The notes beneath the pieces were generated by a model. It worked only from the letters and a program-made list of their open reading frames with translations, was not told where the DNA came from and made no database searches. The position numbers were made by a program, and so were the translations under genes. A DNA stretch of 57,073 bases from Hydrogenophilus sp. GTDB lineage: Bacteria > Pseudomonadota > Gammaproteobacteria > Burkholderiales > Thiobacillaceae. Positions 27,680 to 39,371 of the stretch are shown here, piece after piece. The DNA is taken from positions 1 through 57,073 of the forward strand of contig DYFL01000010.1 in NCBI GenBank assembly GCA_020725195.1. Direction: 5' to 3'. Position 1 is the stretch's first letter, and every line of letters starts with the position of its first letter.

Positions 27680-27937
27680 TCAGGCGGCGCAGGCGCAGCC
27701 GCCCGCGCCACAGCCGTGGGCCGACGGGCCGTCCTCTGTCTTCTGCGTGCCGGAGCCGCCCTTGAAGTCGGTGGCGTACCAGCCCTTGCCCTTGAGCTGG
27801 AAGCCGGCGGCGGTGAGCTGCTTGGCATAGGCCTCGGCGCCGCACTGCGGGCAGGTGCTGAGGGGGGCGTCGGACACCTTCTGCATCACGTCCTCGACGT
27901 GGCCGCAGGCCGAGCATTTGTAGGCGTAGATGGGCAT
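27680..27937 (-). CDS. FmdB family zinc-ribbon protein
   Basis: 85-aa regulatory-type zinc ribbon: MPIYAYKCSACGHVEDVMQK with Cys8-x2-Cys11 and Cys29-x2-Cys32 (TCPQCG), then GFQLKGKGWYATDFKGG. The C-terminus adds a Cys-rich tail (HGCGAGGCACAA) found in many proteobacterial homologues. The ATG at 27937 has GGAGG upstream; the longer frame lacks support. Placed before DUF502 and aspS, a common betaproteobacterial arrangement. Function in this family is not settled. Confidence 0.9.
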   Translation of the reverse strand: MPIYAYKCSACGHVEDVMQKVSDAPLSTCPQCGAEAYAKQLTAAGFQLKGKGWYATDFKGGSGTQKTEDGPSAHGCGAGGCACAA

Positions 27938-28042
27938 GGCAACCTCCGGATACCGAAACCGGGGGATTATATCAACGGATTCCGTCATCCAGGCATGTCG
28001 CCCGGCTTCAAGACCCCGACCCGAGAACCCGGGCGGATGGCC

Positions 28043-29644
28043 TCACGGCTCCGCCCGCCGCGCCTTCAGCGCCATGTAGTCCACCTTGCCCGAGCCGAGC
28101 ACGGGGATGGCCTCCAGGACATGGATCCTGCGCGGCAGGGCGATCTCGGGCTGGCCGAGGTCGCGGGCCGCGGCCGCCAGCCGCTCGCGGCTGAGGCTCG
28201 CGTCCGTGGTGTAGAGCACGATGCACTCGCCCCGGGCCTCGTCCACCACGCTCATGGCGGCGTGCTGGCCCTGGGCGGAGGCGGCGCGGGCGATGGCCTC
28301 GACGCTGTCCAGGGCCACCATCTCGCCGCCGACCTTGGCGAAGCGCTTGAGCCGGCCGACGATGCGGATGAAGCCGTCGGCATCCGTCTCCACCACGTCG
28401 CCGGTGGCGTACCAGCCCGGCCCCAGGCTGGAGGCCGGCGGCTCCAGCTCGGCGGGATGCTCGTAGCGGTAATAGCCGGACATGAGGTTGGGGCCGCGCA
28501 CGTGCAGCTCGCCGCCCGGCGCGACGCCGGGCACCGGCAGCACCTGGGCCTGGATGCCCGGCAGCGGCCTGCCCACCGTGCCGATGCGGTTGTCCTCGGG
28601 CGTGTTCACGGAGATCACCGGCGCCGCCTCGGTGACCCCGTAGCCCTCCAGGATCTCCAGGCCGAAGCGCTCCCGCCACGCCTGGCGCACCGGCTCGGCC
28701 AGCTTCTCCGCCCCCGCCACCACCAGGCGCAGGCTGCGGAAGTCGTCCTCGCCGGCATGGCGGGCGTAGTGCTGGAGGAAGGTGTTGGTGCCGAACAGCA
28801 CGCTGCAGCGCTTTTCCCGCACCAGCTCGGGGATCGCCTTGTAGTGCAGGGGGCTCAGGTAGAGCATGAGGCGCATGCCGGTGAGCAGGGGCAGGAGGGT
28901 GCCCGCGGTGAGGCCGAAGGAATGGAAGATGGGCAGGGCGTTGAAGACCTTGTCCCCGGGGCCGAATTCGAGCGCCGCCTCGATCTGGGCGATGTTGGCC
29001 AGGATCGCCCGGTGGGACAGCACCACCCCCTTGGGCCTGCCCTCGGAACCCGAGGTGAAGAGCACCACCGCCGGCGCCTCGGGGTCGCCCCTGGGCACGG
29101 CGAGCCGCGGCCACCACAGGGCGTAGGCCATGAGCCAGAGCTTGTCGGCGAGGCCGAAGCGCGCGCGCAGGTCCTCCAGATACAGGGTCTGCACACCCGT
29201 CAGGGCGGCGACGGTGGCGCCGAGCTCGGCCTTCTCGATGAACTGGCGCGAGGTGAGCACGGTGCGGATCCGCGCGGTTTCGCAGGCGGCCTGGATCGCC
29301 CCGGCGCCGGCCGTGTAGTTGAGCATGCAGGGCACGCGGCCGAAGGCCGAGAGCCCGATGACCAGCCCCGCGCTGGGGAGCAGGTTGGGCATGAGCACGC
29401 CGACGTGCTCGCCCGGCGCGCTCACCTTGCAGGCGAGCCGCCCCAGCGCGAGCGTCGTCTTGAGGATGTCGCCGTAGCTGTAGCGGCCCGGCCGCATGTC
29501 CTCCACCTGGGCGGGCCGGCGCCGGCCGTGCCGCGCGGCGGCCTCGACCAGGGCGGAGAGGAGGGTGTGCCGGGATTCGAACCCGAAGGGACGGGACCCT
29601 CCCGCCCCTTCCGAAGCCGGCGTGGCGGCGCCTTCCTGCCTCAT
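28043..29644 (-). CDS. Stand-alone acyl-ACP synthetase (Aas ligase-domain homologue)
   Basis: AMP-forming acyl ligase of 533 aa. It aligns with the C-terminal half of the bifunctional Aas protein: AMP-binding FTSGSEGRPKGVVLSH, LPIFHSFGLTAGTLLPLLTG, VLFGTNTFLQHYAR, VVAGAEKLAEP, LEGYGVTEAAPVISVN, RAKRF-like GRLKRFAKVGGEMVALD and the catalytic-lysine end VLGSGKVDYMALK. The N-terminal lysophospholipid acyltransferase half (NHxxxxD) is absent. It probably activates free fatty acids to acyl-ACP for phospholipid synthesis. It starts 7 nt after the fadL-like stop, so both are co-transcribed: an uptake-plus-activation pair (inference). Confidence 0.85.
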   Translation of the reverse strand: MRQEGAATPASEGAGGSRPFGFESRHTLLSALVEAAARHGRRRPAQVEDMRPGRYSYGDILKTTLALGRLACKVSAPGEHVGVLMPNLLPSAGLVIGLSAFGRVPCMLNYTAGAGAIQAACETARIRTVLTSRQFIEKAELGATVAALTGVQTLYLEDLRARFGLADKLWLMAYALWWPRLAVPRGDPEAPAVVLFTSGSEGRPKGVVLSHRAILANIAQIEAALEFGPGDKVFNALPIFHSFGLTAGTLLPLLTGMRLMLYLSPLHYKAIPELVREKRCSVLFGTNTFLQHYARHAGEDDFRSLRLVVAGAEKLAEPVRQAWRERFGLEILEGYGVTEAAPVISVNTPEDNRIGTVGRPLPGIQAQVLPVPGVAPGGELHVRGPNLMSGYYRYEHPAELEPPASSLGPGWYATGDVVETDADGFIRIVGRLKRFAKVGGEMVALDSVEAIARAASAQGQHAAMSVVDEARGECIVLYTTDASLSRERLAAAARDLGQPEIALPRRIHVLEAIPVLGSGKVDYMALKARRAEP

Positions 29645-29651
29645 GGAGTGC

Positions 29652-30833
29652 TCAGAAGGCCTGGGTGTACTGGACGCTGACGATGTCCATGCGGCTCCTG
29701 TATCGGCCCTGTAGCGTCACGCCATTCTGCGTGTGATCGATGTCGGCGTCCTTGATGAACAGATGCGCCAGGCCGAAGTCGACCCAGCCTGCGGGGGAGA
29801 GCCGGTACTGGCCGCCGAAGGCGAGCCAGACGCGGTCCTCGTCGGGGATGCGCGGCGTGCGGTGCTGGGCGTCCGGCACCGGGGTCGGGTCGTAGGCCAG
29901 GCCCGTGCGCCAGGTCCATTTCCCGCCCGTGTGGTAGTTGGCGCCCACGGACACCCGCAGGCTGTCCTGCCAGTGCCCCGGCACGCTGTAGATGGCCACG
30001 CCGTCGGCGCGGCGGAGCACCTGCAGCTTGTCGAAGGCACTCCAGCCCGTCCAGGTCAGGTCCGCGAGCAGGTCCCAGGTGTCGCTGAGCCGGCTGAACA
30101 GGCTCAGCGAGGCGCTGGCGGGCAGATCGAGGTCGCCCGCGATGGGCGTGACGCCCGCCGCCATGCCCTCCAGTTCCGGCGTCATCGCCGAGCGGTAGGC
30201 GAGGCCGACGCGGTTGTCGTTGTCGAGCTTCACCAGCACGCCCAGGTTGTAGCCCCAGGCGTCGCCGTCGCCCTTCATCTTGGTGACCACGCCCGCGCCG
30301 TTCGCGCTCGACAGGATGGCGTCGGCCATGAGGTAGTTGATCCCCGCGCCCACCGCGACGTTCTGGTTGTAGAGCCAGGCGATGCTGGGGTTGACGTTGA
30401 TGGTCCTGAGGTGCGAGGTCACGGCCTGGGCCTGGCCGGCCCAGGGCAGGTCGTATTCGCTCTTCAGGCCGTAGGGGGCGTTGACGCCGAGGCCGAACCT
30501 GAAGCCGGGGGCGAGGTCGCCCGCGTAGTAGAAGCTGGGCACGAAGGCCCAGCCGCCGGCATCGCCGCCGCTGGCCGCCCCGGAGGCATCGGTGAACTTC
30601 GCCGAGGGCCGGATGAGGTGCCCGGCGACGACCGCCTGCCGGCCCTCGATGCGCATCAGCCCCGCCGGGTTGAAGTACACGGTGCTGGCGTCCTGGGCCG
30701 AGGCGGCCTGGCCGGCATAGGCGTTGCCCAGGCCGCTGGCGTTCTGTTCGAGGAGCGCGAAGCCCGCGGCCGCGGCGGTGCCGGAGACACCGGCCATGAG
30801 GGCCGAGATCGCGTAGACGAAGCTGCGCTGCAT
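29652..30833 (-). CDS. FadL/OmpP1-type outer-membrane hydrocarbon transporter
   Basis: Outer-membrane beta-barrel of 393 aa for long-chain fatty acids or other hydrophobic compounds. The signal peptide (MQRSFVYAISALMAGVSGTA) is cleaved before AGFALLEQNASGLGNAYAGQ, the FadL-type N-terminal hatch with the NPAGLMRI motif after it. Alternating amphipathic strands run to a C-terminal Phe (VSVQYTQAF), the usual outer-membrane insertion signal. AAGGAGAG precedes the ATG at 30833. First gene of a pair with the acyl-ACP synthetase. Confidence 0.92.
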   Translation of the reverse strand: MQRSFVYAISALMAGVSGTAAAAGFALLEQNASGLGNAYAGQAASAQDASTVYFNPAGLMRIEGRQAVVAGHLIRPSAKFTDASGAASGGDAGGWAFVPSFYYAGDLAPGFRFGLGVNAPYGLKSEYDLPWAGQAQAVTSHLRTINVNPSIAWLYNQNVAVGAGINYLMADAILSSANGAGVVTKMKGDGDAWGYNLGVLVKLDNDNRVGLAYRSAMTPELEGMAAGVTPIAGDLDLPASASLSLFSRLSDTWDLLADLTWTGWSAFDKLQVLRRADGVAIYSVPGHWQDSLRVSVGANYHTGGKWTWRTGLAYDPTPVPDAQHRTPRIPDEDRVWLAFGGQYRLSPAGWVDFGLAHLFIKDADIDHTQNGVTLQGRYRSRMDIVSVQYTQAF

Positions 30834-30895
30834 ACACCTCTCCTTGCTTCCACGGACTGCCGGCATCCAGTTTACCGCACTTGTCAGGCGCCCCA

Positions 30896-31612
30896 TCACC
30901 CGACGCCCTCGGGGCCGTCGAGGGGCGCCTCGAGCATGACCACGCTGCCGCGGCCCGGCCGGCTGCGCACCTGCAGGGCATGGCCCGTCAGCCGGCCCAT
31001 CTGCCCGAGCGCGGCCAGCTCCAGGGCCTCCCTGCCGGAGCGCGCCGACGCGCCCCGGGCCTGCCCGCCGGGCAGCGCCAGGCCTTCCGCGTCGAGGCCG
31101 CCGCCCGTGTCCCAGATCTCCAGGCGGAGCCGCGCGCCGCGCCGCCGGGCCCCGATCAGGACGCCGCCGCGCCGGGTGTGCCGCAGGGCCCGCCCGAGGA
31201 GGATCTGCAGCATGCGCTCCAGGAGCAGGGGGTCGGCGCGCACGAAGACCGGCAGCGGATGGGCGCGCAGCGCGAGCCCCTTCGCCGCCGCCTCGGCCTC
31301 GCAGGCTTCGAGCAGGCGGCCCAGCAGCCGGGTGAGGCACACCCGCGCGGGGCGCGGCTGCACCAGCCCCCCATCGAGCCTGGCCCACTCCAGCAGGCCG
31401 CCGACCTGGGCCTCCATGGCGGCGAGCGCGGCCTCGATCCTGTCCAGGATCGGCCCGCCCTCCGCCGCCGCCACATGGGGCCGCAGCCCGGAGGCGAACA
31501 GGCCGATGGCGTGCAGGGGCTGGCGCAGGTCGTGGATGGCCCCGGCAAGGCGCAAGGCCCTGTCCGCGCGCGCCGTCGCCGCCTCGGGGCCGGTTTCCGG
31601 GTTTACGCTCAT
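30896..31612 (-). CDS. Degenerate sensor histidine kinase, no input domain
   Basis: 238-aa cytoplasmic protein. It has an intact DHp box with His27 (AGAIHDLRQPLHAIGLFASG) of the HDLRQPL type and a CA-like domain (EIWDTGGGLD, SRPGRGSVVMLEAP). In the N box the Asn that binds Mg-ATP is replaced: ILLGRALRHT has Arg141 where Asn is expected. In the G2 box the glycines are gone (ALELAAL, residues 196-202). It probably cannot autophosphorylate; it may dephosphorylate or titrate a partner, or be decaying. No transmembrane or PAS region. It lies just downstream of the NarL-type regulator on the same strand (27-nt gap). Confidence 0.8.
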   Translation of the reverse strand: MSVNPETGPEAATARADRALRLAGAIHDLRQPLHAIGLFASGLRPHVAAAEGGPILDRIEAALAAMEAQVGGLLEWARLDGGLVQPRPARVCLTRLLGRLLEACEAEAAAKGLALRAHPLPVFVRADPLLLERMLQILLGRALRHTRRGGVLIGARRRGARLRLEIWDTGGGLDAEGLALPGGQARGASARSGREALELAALGQMGRLTGHALQVRSRPGRGSVVMLEAPLDGPEGVG

Positions 31613-31639
31613 GGGGGGCCTGCCGGGGCGCCGCGCCGG

Positions 31640-32272
31640 CTACATCAGGCCGAGGCGGCGCGCCACGGCGACCGCCTCCGTCCGGTTGCCGACGCCGAGC
31701 ACGCGGTAGATGCTGTACAGATGCACCTTGATGGTGCCTTCGCTGACGTTCAGCATGCGGGAGATGGCCTTGTTGGGCATGCCCTCGGCCACCAGGCGCA
31801 GGACCTCGACCTGCCTGTCGGTCAGGATCGGGGCCGCGCTGCCGGGCGGAGCGGCCTGCGCCCCTTCCGCCTCCGCCGGCGGGCGGCATTGCGGCGGAAT
31901 ATAGACCCCGCCTCCGGCCGCGAGGCGGATGGCGGAGAGCATCACGCGGGAGGTGGAGGTCTTCGGGATGTAGCCCGAGACGCCGGCCACCAGCAGCGCC
32001 TCCACCTGCTCCCGGGACTCCGAGGCCGAAAGGATCACCACCGGCAGCTTGGGATGGGCCGCGAGCACCCTGCGCACGCTGGCCTCGCCCCGCATGTCGG
32101 GCATGGCCAGGTCGAGCAGGAGCAGGTCGGCATCGGGATGACGGGCGAGCTGGGCCAGGGCCTGCGCCAGGCTCGCCGCCTCCAGGACCTGGGTGTCGGC
32201 CGCCGACTGCTTGAGCAGCAGGGCGAACCCGTCCCGGAAGAGGGTGTGGTCATCGGCCAGGATGACCTTCAT
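31640..32272 (-). CDS. NarL/FixJ family response regulator
   Basis: 210-aa transcription factor. The receiver domain (1-120) has Asp7/Asp8, phosphoacceptor Asp54 (LLLDLAMPD) and Lys104 (YIPKTS). A linker is rich in Pro and Ala. The LuxR-type HTH (about 150-200) reads LTDRQVEVLRLVAEGMPNKA, ISRMLNVSEGTIKVHL, then YRVLGVGNRTEA. All receiver residues are intact, unlike its neighbouring kinase. Target genes unknown; the adjacent fadL-aas pair is a possible candidate by position only. Confidence 0.93.
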   Translation of the reverse strand: MKVILADDHTLFRDGFALLLKQSAADTQVLEAASLAQALAQLARHPDADLLLLDLAMPDMRGEASVRRVLAAHPKLPVVILSASESREQVEALLVAGVSGYIPKTSTSRVMLSAIRLAAGGGVYIPPQCRPPAEAEGAQAAPPGSAAPILTDRQVEVLRLVAEGMPNKAISRMLNVSEGTIKVHLYSIYRVLGVGNRTEAVAVARRLGLM

Positions 32273-32282
32273 CGCCAGATCC

Positions 32283-32729
32283 CTAGAACGGGATGTCGTC
32301 GTCCAGGTCGTCGAAGCCGCCGCCGGCCGGCGCCGCGGCCTTGCCCCGCGGGGCGGACTCGGCCGGGCTGTCGTAGTCCGCGGTGCCGCCGCCGGCGCCG
32401 CGGCCGCCGAGCATCTGCATGCGGTCGCCGCGGATCTCGGTGATGTACTTGTCCTGGCCGTCCTTGTCCTGGTACTTGCGGGTGCGAAGCGAGCCCTCGA
32501 CGTAGACGGGGCTGCCCTTCTTCAGGTACTGGCCGCAGATCTCGGCCTGCTTGCCGAAGAAGACCACCCGGTGCCACTCGGTGGCCTCCTGCTTCTCGCC
32601 GTTCTTGTCCTTCCAGGTGTCGGTGGTCGCCACGGACAGGTTGGCGATGGCGTCGCCGCTGGGCATGTAGCGGACCTCGGGGTCGCGCCCCAGGTTGCCG
32701 ATCAGGATTACCTTGTTGACTGAAGCCAT
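32283..32729 (-). CDS. ssb: Single-stranded DNA-binding protein
   Basis: 148-aa SSB with the OB fold ([60 protein letters not shown]) and the acidic tip [10 protein letters not shown] that recruits repair proteins. The linker is short and Gly/Ala-rich. It begins directly after the yajR stop (no gap) and lies across from uvrA, a frequent gene order (uvrA divergent from MFS-ssb) in proteobacteria. Confidence 0.97.
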   Translation of the reverse strand: MASVNKVILIGNLGRDPEVRYMPSGDAIANLSVATTDTWKDKNGEKQEATEWHRVVFFGKQAEICGQYLKKGSPVYVEGSLRTRKYQDKDGQDKYITEIRGDRMQMLGGRGAGGGTADYDSPAESAPRGKAAAPAGGGFDDLDDDIPF

Positions 32730-34154
32730 TCAATGTCCCCCATGCAGTAAAAGATGTCTCACGCCTTCCTCGTCCCAGCCCATCTGGCTCACCTTGAGCA
32801 TGACCGTGCCCTCCTCGGGCAGCACGCTCACGGCCTCCACCCCGGCGAAGACGGTGAGCCGGCTCGCCAGGCGCTGCGCCGCTGCGGGCTCCAGGGCGCC
32901 GATGTGGAACATCTGGGTCTTCACCCGCGGCGGCGGCGTCATGCGGGCCGCCATCACCAGCCACACCAGCATCAGGACGGCGCAGAAGGCGAACACGGCG
33001 GCGAAGCCGTGGTGCTGGGCGAGCCAGCCGCCGGCGACACCGCCGAAGAATAACCCAAATGCCTGGGCCGTGTTGTATACCCCCATGGCCGTGCCCTTGG
33101 CCTCGGGCGGGGCGACCTTGGACACCAGCGAGGGCAGCGAGGCCTCCAGGATGTTGAAGGCCACGAAGTAGCCCAGCAGGGCCGCCACCACGCCCCAGAA
33201 GACCCAGCGCAGCGAAGTCTCGTCCAGGGCCGGGGCCAGCTGCCCCATCGCCAGGGCCAGGCCGACCTGGGCCAGGAACATGAGCGCCACCGCCGCCACG
33301 AACACGGTCTTCATGCGCCCGTGGCGCTCGCCGTAGATGACGGCCGGCACCAGGAAGACGAAGGAGACGAGCAGCACCGGCAGGTAGACCTGCCAGTGGT
33401 GCTCGGCGTCCAGGCCGCCGGCCCGCAGGAGGGCGAAGGGCACCACGGTGAACATGGCCATCTGCGCCGCGTGCAGGGCGAAGATGCCCCAGTCCAGGCG
33501 CAGCAGTTCACCGCGGCGCAGCACGTCCTTGAGCCTTGCCGGGTTGGCCTCGGCGTCCGAGTGGAAGGCCGCCGCCCCGGGCTCGGGCGTGACGTACCTG
33601 ACCACCAGGATGGCCGCCAGCGCGAGCACGCCGGTCATGGCGAAGATGCCGGGCACGCCGATCCAGCGGTAGAAGATCGGCCCGGCCGCGAGCGAGAAGG
33701 CGAAGGCGAGCCCGATGCTGCTGCCGATCAGGGCCATGGCGTGGGTGCGCTTCTCCTCGCGGGTGAGGTCCGCCAGGAGCGCGGTCACCGCCGCCGAGAT
33801 GGCCCCCGCCCCCTGCAGGGCCCGGCCCAGGATGATCATGGAAAGGCTGTCGGCCCAGGCCGCGAGGAAGCTGCCGGCGGCGAAGATCACGAGGCCCGCG
33901 ACGATCACCGGCTTGCGCCCGTAGCGGTCGGAGGCCATGCCGAAGGGGATCATGAGCAGGGCCTGGGTCAGGCCGTACACGCCGAGCGCCAGCCCGACCA
34001 GGGTGTGGTCCTCGCCGCCGGGGAGATCCTTCGCGTAGAGGGCGAAGACGGGGAGGATGAGGAACATCCCGAGCATGCGCAGGCCGAAGATCGCGGCCAG
34101 GGACACGGCGGCCCGGCGCTCGGAGGGGGTCATGGGGTTGGTTGCGGCAGACAC
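32730..34154 (-). CDS. YajR-like MFS transporter with C-terminal ferredoxin-like domain
   Basis: 474-aa drug:H+ antiporter-type permease. Twelve helices are visible; motif A is FGMASDRYGRKPVIVAG and motif C-like GRALQGAGAISAAVTALLAD. After helix 12 there is a soluble domain of about 65 aa (MFHIGALEPAAAQRLASRLT to DEEGVRHLLLHG) corresponding to the YAM domain of E. coli YajR. Substrate unknown. Transcribed divergently from uvrA with ssb downstream. Confidence 0.88.
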   Translation of the reverse strand: MSAATNPMTPSERRAAVSLAAIFGLRMLGMFLILPVFALYAKDLPGGEDHTLVGLALGVYGLTQALLMIPFGMASDRYGRKPVIVAGLVIFAAGSFLAAWADSLSMIILGRALQGAGAISAAVTALLADLTREEKRTHAMALIGSSIGLAFAFSLAAGPIFYRWIGVPGIFAMTGVLALAAILVVRYVTPEPGAAAFHSDAEANPARLKDVLRRGELLRLDWGIFALHAAQMAMFTVVPFALLRAGGLDAEHHWQVYLPVLLVSFVFLVPAVIYGERHGRMKTVFVAAVALMFLAQVGLALAMGQLAPALDETSLRWVFWGVVAALLGYFVAFNILEASLPSLVSKVAPPEAKGTAMGVYNTAQAFGLFFGGVAGGWLAQHHGFAAVFAFCAVLMLVWLVMAARMTPPPRVKTQMFHIGALEPAAAQRLASRLTVFAGVEAVSVLPEEGTVMLKVSQMGWDEEGVRHLLLHGGH

Positions 34155-34156
34155 GT

Positions 34157-34186
34157 TTGAGGCGGGCGGACAAATGTGCGTATATT
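34157..34186 (+). promoter_or_regulatory. Probable uvrA promoter
   Basis: TTGAGG (34157-34162), 18 nt, TATATT (34181-34186), 30 nt before the uvrA ATG. No LexA-type CTGT-N8-ACAG box is visible in the 61-nt intergenic region. Confidence 0.45.
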
Positions 34187-34215
34187 AGCCGTTTCGCCTA
34201 CCAGCCCGAAACATC

Positions 34216-37032
<2,817 letters not shown>

Positions 37033-37034
37033 GC

Positions 37035-37289
37035 ATGCAGAAGGCCGACCTCCTCGCCGCCAGCGACGCTGCCCTCGCCGGCGACTGGCACCGCGCCCAC
37101 AGGATCGTTCAACAGGACGAACACGACCCCGATGCCTACTGGCTCCACGCCGTGCTGCACAAGATCGAGGGCGAGGCCATCAACAGCCGGTACTGGTACG
37201 CACGCACCGCGCACCGCTACGAGGACCGGACCAATGCCCAGGCCGAGCTGCGGGCGATCCGCGCCGAGATCGAGGCCGGCAATGGCTGA
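37035..37289 (+). CDS. Small conserved hypothetical protein
   Basis: 84-aa soluble, mostly helical protein: [52 protein letters not shown], then [14 protein letters not shown]. The pattern of Trp, His and Tyr in the middle is conserved in similar small proteins of betaproteobacteria as far as I recall. It starts 2 nt after uvrA and overlaps the pseudouridine synthase by 8 nt, so all three are probably one operon. Helix spacing resembles a single TPR-like hairpin. Function unknown. Confidence 0.75.
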   Translation: MQKADLLAASDAALAGDWHRAHRIVQQDEHDPDAYWLHAVLHKIEGEAINSRYWYARTAHRYEDRTNAQAELRAIRAEIEAGNG

Positions 37290-38013
37290 ACCGGTGCGGC
37301 TGTCCAAGCTCATGGCCGAGCGCGGCCTGTGCTCGCGGCGCGAGGCCGACCTCTACATCGACCGCGGCTGGGTCTACGTGGACGGGCAGAAGGTCGACAC
37401 CCTGGGCACCAAGGTCGACCCGGGCTGCGACATCCGGCTCGCCGCCGAGGCGGACCGGCAGCAGCGGCAGCGCGTGACGGTGCTGCTGCACAAGCCGGTG
37501 GGCTACGTCTCGGGCCAGCCGGAGCCCGGCTACACGCCGGCCGTGGCGCTGATCACCCGGGAGAACCTCTACGCCCGGGGCGGCGGCCCGGCCTTCCATC
37601 CCGCCCACCTCAAGGGCCTGGCGCCGGCCGGCCGCCTGGACATCGACTCGACGGGGCTGCTGGTGCTGACCCAGGACGGGCGCATCGCCCGCAGCCTCAT
37701 CGGCGACGACTCCGAGGTCGAGAAGGAGTACCTGGTGCGCGTCGAGGGCCGGCTCGGCGAGGAGGGCCTCAGGCTCCTCAACCACGGCCTCTCGCTCGAC
37801 GGCCACAGGCTGCGCCCGGCCAAGGTCGCCTGGCAGAACCGCGACCAGCTGCGCTTCGTCCTCAAAGAGGGGCGCAAGCGCCAGATCCGGCGCATGTGCG
37901 AGCTCGTCGGGCTCAAGGTGGTGGGGCTCAAGCGGGTGCGCATCGGCCGCGTGCGCCTGGGCGACCTGCCGCCCGGCCAGTGGCGCTATCTGCGGGAGGA
38001 CGAGCGGTTCTGA
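37282..38013 (+). CDS. rluF: RsuA/RluF-type rRNA pseudouridine synthase
   Basis: 243-aa enzyme that isomerises uridine in rRNA. N-terminal S4 domain ([32 protein letters not shown]), then the catalytic core: HKPVGYVS, the catalytic Asp in [25 protein letters not shown], and [20 protein letters not shown]. It is closest to RluF in my reading, but lacks its Lys-rich C-terminal tail, so the target (23S U2604 versus another site) is uncertain. Overlaps the upstream small gene by 8 nt. Confidence 0.85.
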   Translation: MAEPVRLSKLMAERGLCSRREADLYIDRGWVYVDGQKVDTLGTKVDPGCDIRLAAEADRQQRQRVTVLLHKPVGYVSGQPEPGYTPAVALITRENLYARGGGPAFHPAHLKGLAPAGRLDIDSTGLLVLTQDGRIARSLIGDDSEVEKEYLVRVEGRLGEEGLRLLNHGLSLDGHRLRPAKVAWQNRDQLRFVLKEGRKRQIRRMCELVGLKVVGLKRVRIGRVRLGDLPPGQWRYLREDERF

Positions 38014-38014
38014 G

Positions 38015-38045
38015 GCCCAGTCCGGCGGGGGCCGCCGAACTGGGC
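38015..38045 (+). terminator. Hairpin after the pseudouridine synthase gene
   Basis: GCCCAGTCCGGCGG pairs with CCGCCGAACTGGGC (14 bp, one mismatch, 3-nt loop), starting 2 nt after the stop codon. Followed by TAGAATCGTTTCG, no true T-run; TAGAAT may also be a -10 for the HD-GYP gene. Confidence 0.5.
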
Positions 38046-38081
38046 TAGAATCGTTTCGTCCAGCTCACTCAAGCCGACCTC

Positions 38082-39371
38082 ATGCCGCCTCCCGAGCAGG
38101 AGCATTACATCTCCCCCGCGCAGCTGCGCGTCGGACTCTATATCCACCTCGATCTTTCCTGGCTGGAGCACCCCTTCAGCTTCAACAGCTTCAAGATCAA
38201 GTCGGAAGATCAGATCCGGACGCTGCGCAGCCTGAAGCTCGGGCGCATCCGCTACGACCCGGGGCGCAGCGACACCCCGCCCTACCCGCACGCGCCGGCA
38301 GCCGCCGCCGCGGACACGTCCGCATCCCTCCGGGCAGAGGCGACGGCCGACCCCGCCGTCGCGGCGAAACAGCAAAGCATCGAGAGGCTGCAGCGCATGC
38401 GGGAAAAGGTGGCCCGCACCGAGAAGGCCTTCCTCAAGGCCGCCGGCGTCATGCGCAACATCAACCGCAACCTGATGACGCGGCCCCGGGAATCGCTCGC
38501 GGAGGCCGGCGGCCTGGTGGAGCAGATGGTGCAGGCCTTCCTGGAGAGCCCGGACGTCACCCTCCAGGTGATGGGCGAGCGCTGCGGCGGCGAGGAGGTC
38601 TATTTCCATGCCCTCAACGTCTCCATCCTGGCCATGATGCTGGCGAGGGACATGGGCTTCGATGCCCAGGAGGGCCGCCAGCTCGGGCTCGGGGGCCTGC
38701 TGCACGACATCGGCCTGATGCAGGTGCCGGACCGCATCCGCATGAAGACCGGGCCGCTCACCCAGGCCGAAGAGAACCTGCGCCGCATGCACTGCGAGTA
38801 CGGCGTCGAGATGGGGCACAGGCTCGGCCTGCCGCCCGAGGTGCTGGCGGTGATCGGCCAGCACCACGAGTGCGTCGACGGCACGGGCTACCCGCAGGGA
38901 CTCAGGGGCGAGGCCATCTCGCCCATGGCACGCGTCGTGGCCCTGGTGAACCACTACGACAAGCTGTGCAACCCGACGGACGTCGGCAAGGCGCTCACGC
39001 CCCACGAGGCCCTCTCGCAGATGTTCGCCCAGGCGCGCAGCAGGTTCGACGCCCGGGCCCTGCAGGTGATGATCCACCACCTCGGGGTCTATCCCCCCGG
39101 CACCCTCGTGAGGCTCTCCAACGAGGCCCTGGCCCTGGTGTCCTCGGTGAACCCCAGGAGGCCCCTGCGGCCCTGGGTGGTGGTCTACGATCCCCAGGTG
39201 CCCAAGGAAGAGGCCATCATGCTGGACCTGGAGCACGAGCCGGAGGTCAACATCAGCAAGGCCATCCGCCCCAGCCAGCTGCACGCCGAGATCTACGGCT
39301 ATCTCAGCCCGCGCAGACGCATCACCTATTACTTCGAGCCGGGCGACGCCGGCGGTCCGGCGACGGCATGA
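38082..39371 (+). CDS. HD-GYP domain cyclic-di-GMP phosphodiesterase
   Basis: Predicted c-di-GMP hydrolase of 429 aa. N-terminal DUF3391-type domain ([20 protein letters not shown]), a coiled-coil-like linker (about 95-125), then the HD-GYP domain: [13 protein letters not shown], metal-binding His208-Asp209 in LLHDIGL, and [11 protein letters not shown] (261-271). The canonical Arg/Lys after HHE is Cys here; the metal and GYP residues are kept. No membrane segment. Its stop overlaps the start of the hybrid kinase by 4 nt (ATGA), so signal sensing and c-di-GMP turnover are probably coupled. Confidence 0.9.
   Translation: MPPPEQEHYISPAQLRVGLYIHLDLSWLEHPFSFNSFKIKSEDQIRTLRSLKLGRIRYDPGRSDTPPYPHAPAAAAADTSASLRAEATADPAVAAKQQSIERLQRMREKVARTEKAFLKAAGVMRNINRNLMTRPRESLAEAGGLVEQMVQAFLESPDVTLQVMGERCGGEEVYFHALNVSILAMMLARDMGFDAQEGRQLGLGGLLHDIGLMQVPDRIRMKTGPLTQAEENLRRMHCEYGVEMGHRLGLPPEVLAVIGQHHECVDGTGYPQGLRGEAISPMARVVALVNHYDKLCNPTDVGKALTPHEALSQMFAQARSRFDARALQVMIHHLGVYPPGTLVRLSNEALALVSSVNPRRPLRPWVVVYDPQVPKEEAIMLDLEHEPEVNISKAIRPSQLHAEIYGYLSPRRRITYYFEPGDAGGPATA

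Noticed and set aside
25142-29680. A 1512-codon open frame on the plus strand, and many other long antisense frames (for example 34198-36993 minus, 45542-48109 plus)
   Set aside because: They lie opposite aspS, DUF502, the acyl-ACP synthetase, uvrA and ribosomal genes, and their translations are low-complexity Gly/Ala/Arg/His/Leu-rich sequence typical of the antisense of GC-rich genes.
34155-34215. LexA box upstream of uvrA
   Set aside because: No CTGT-N8-ACAG palindrome or close variant is visible.
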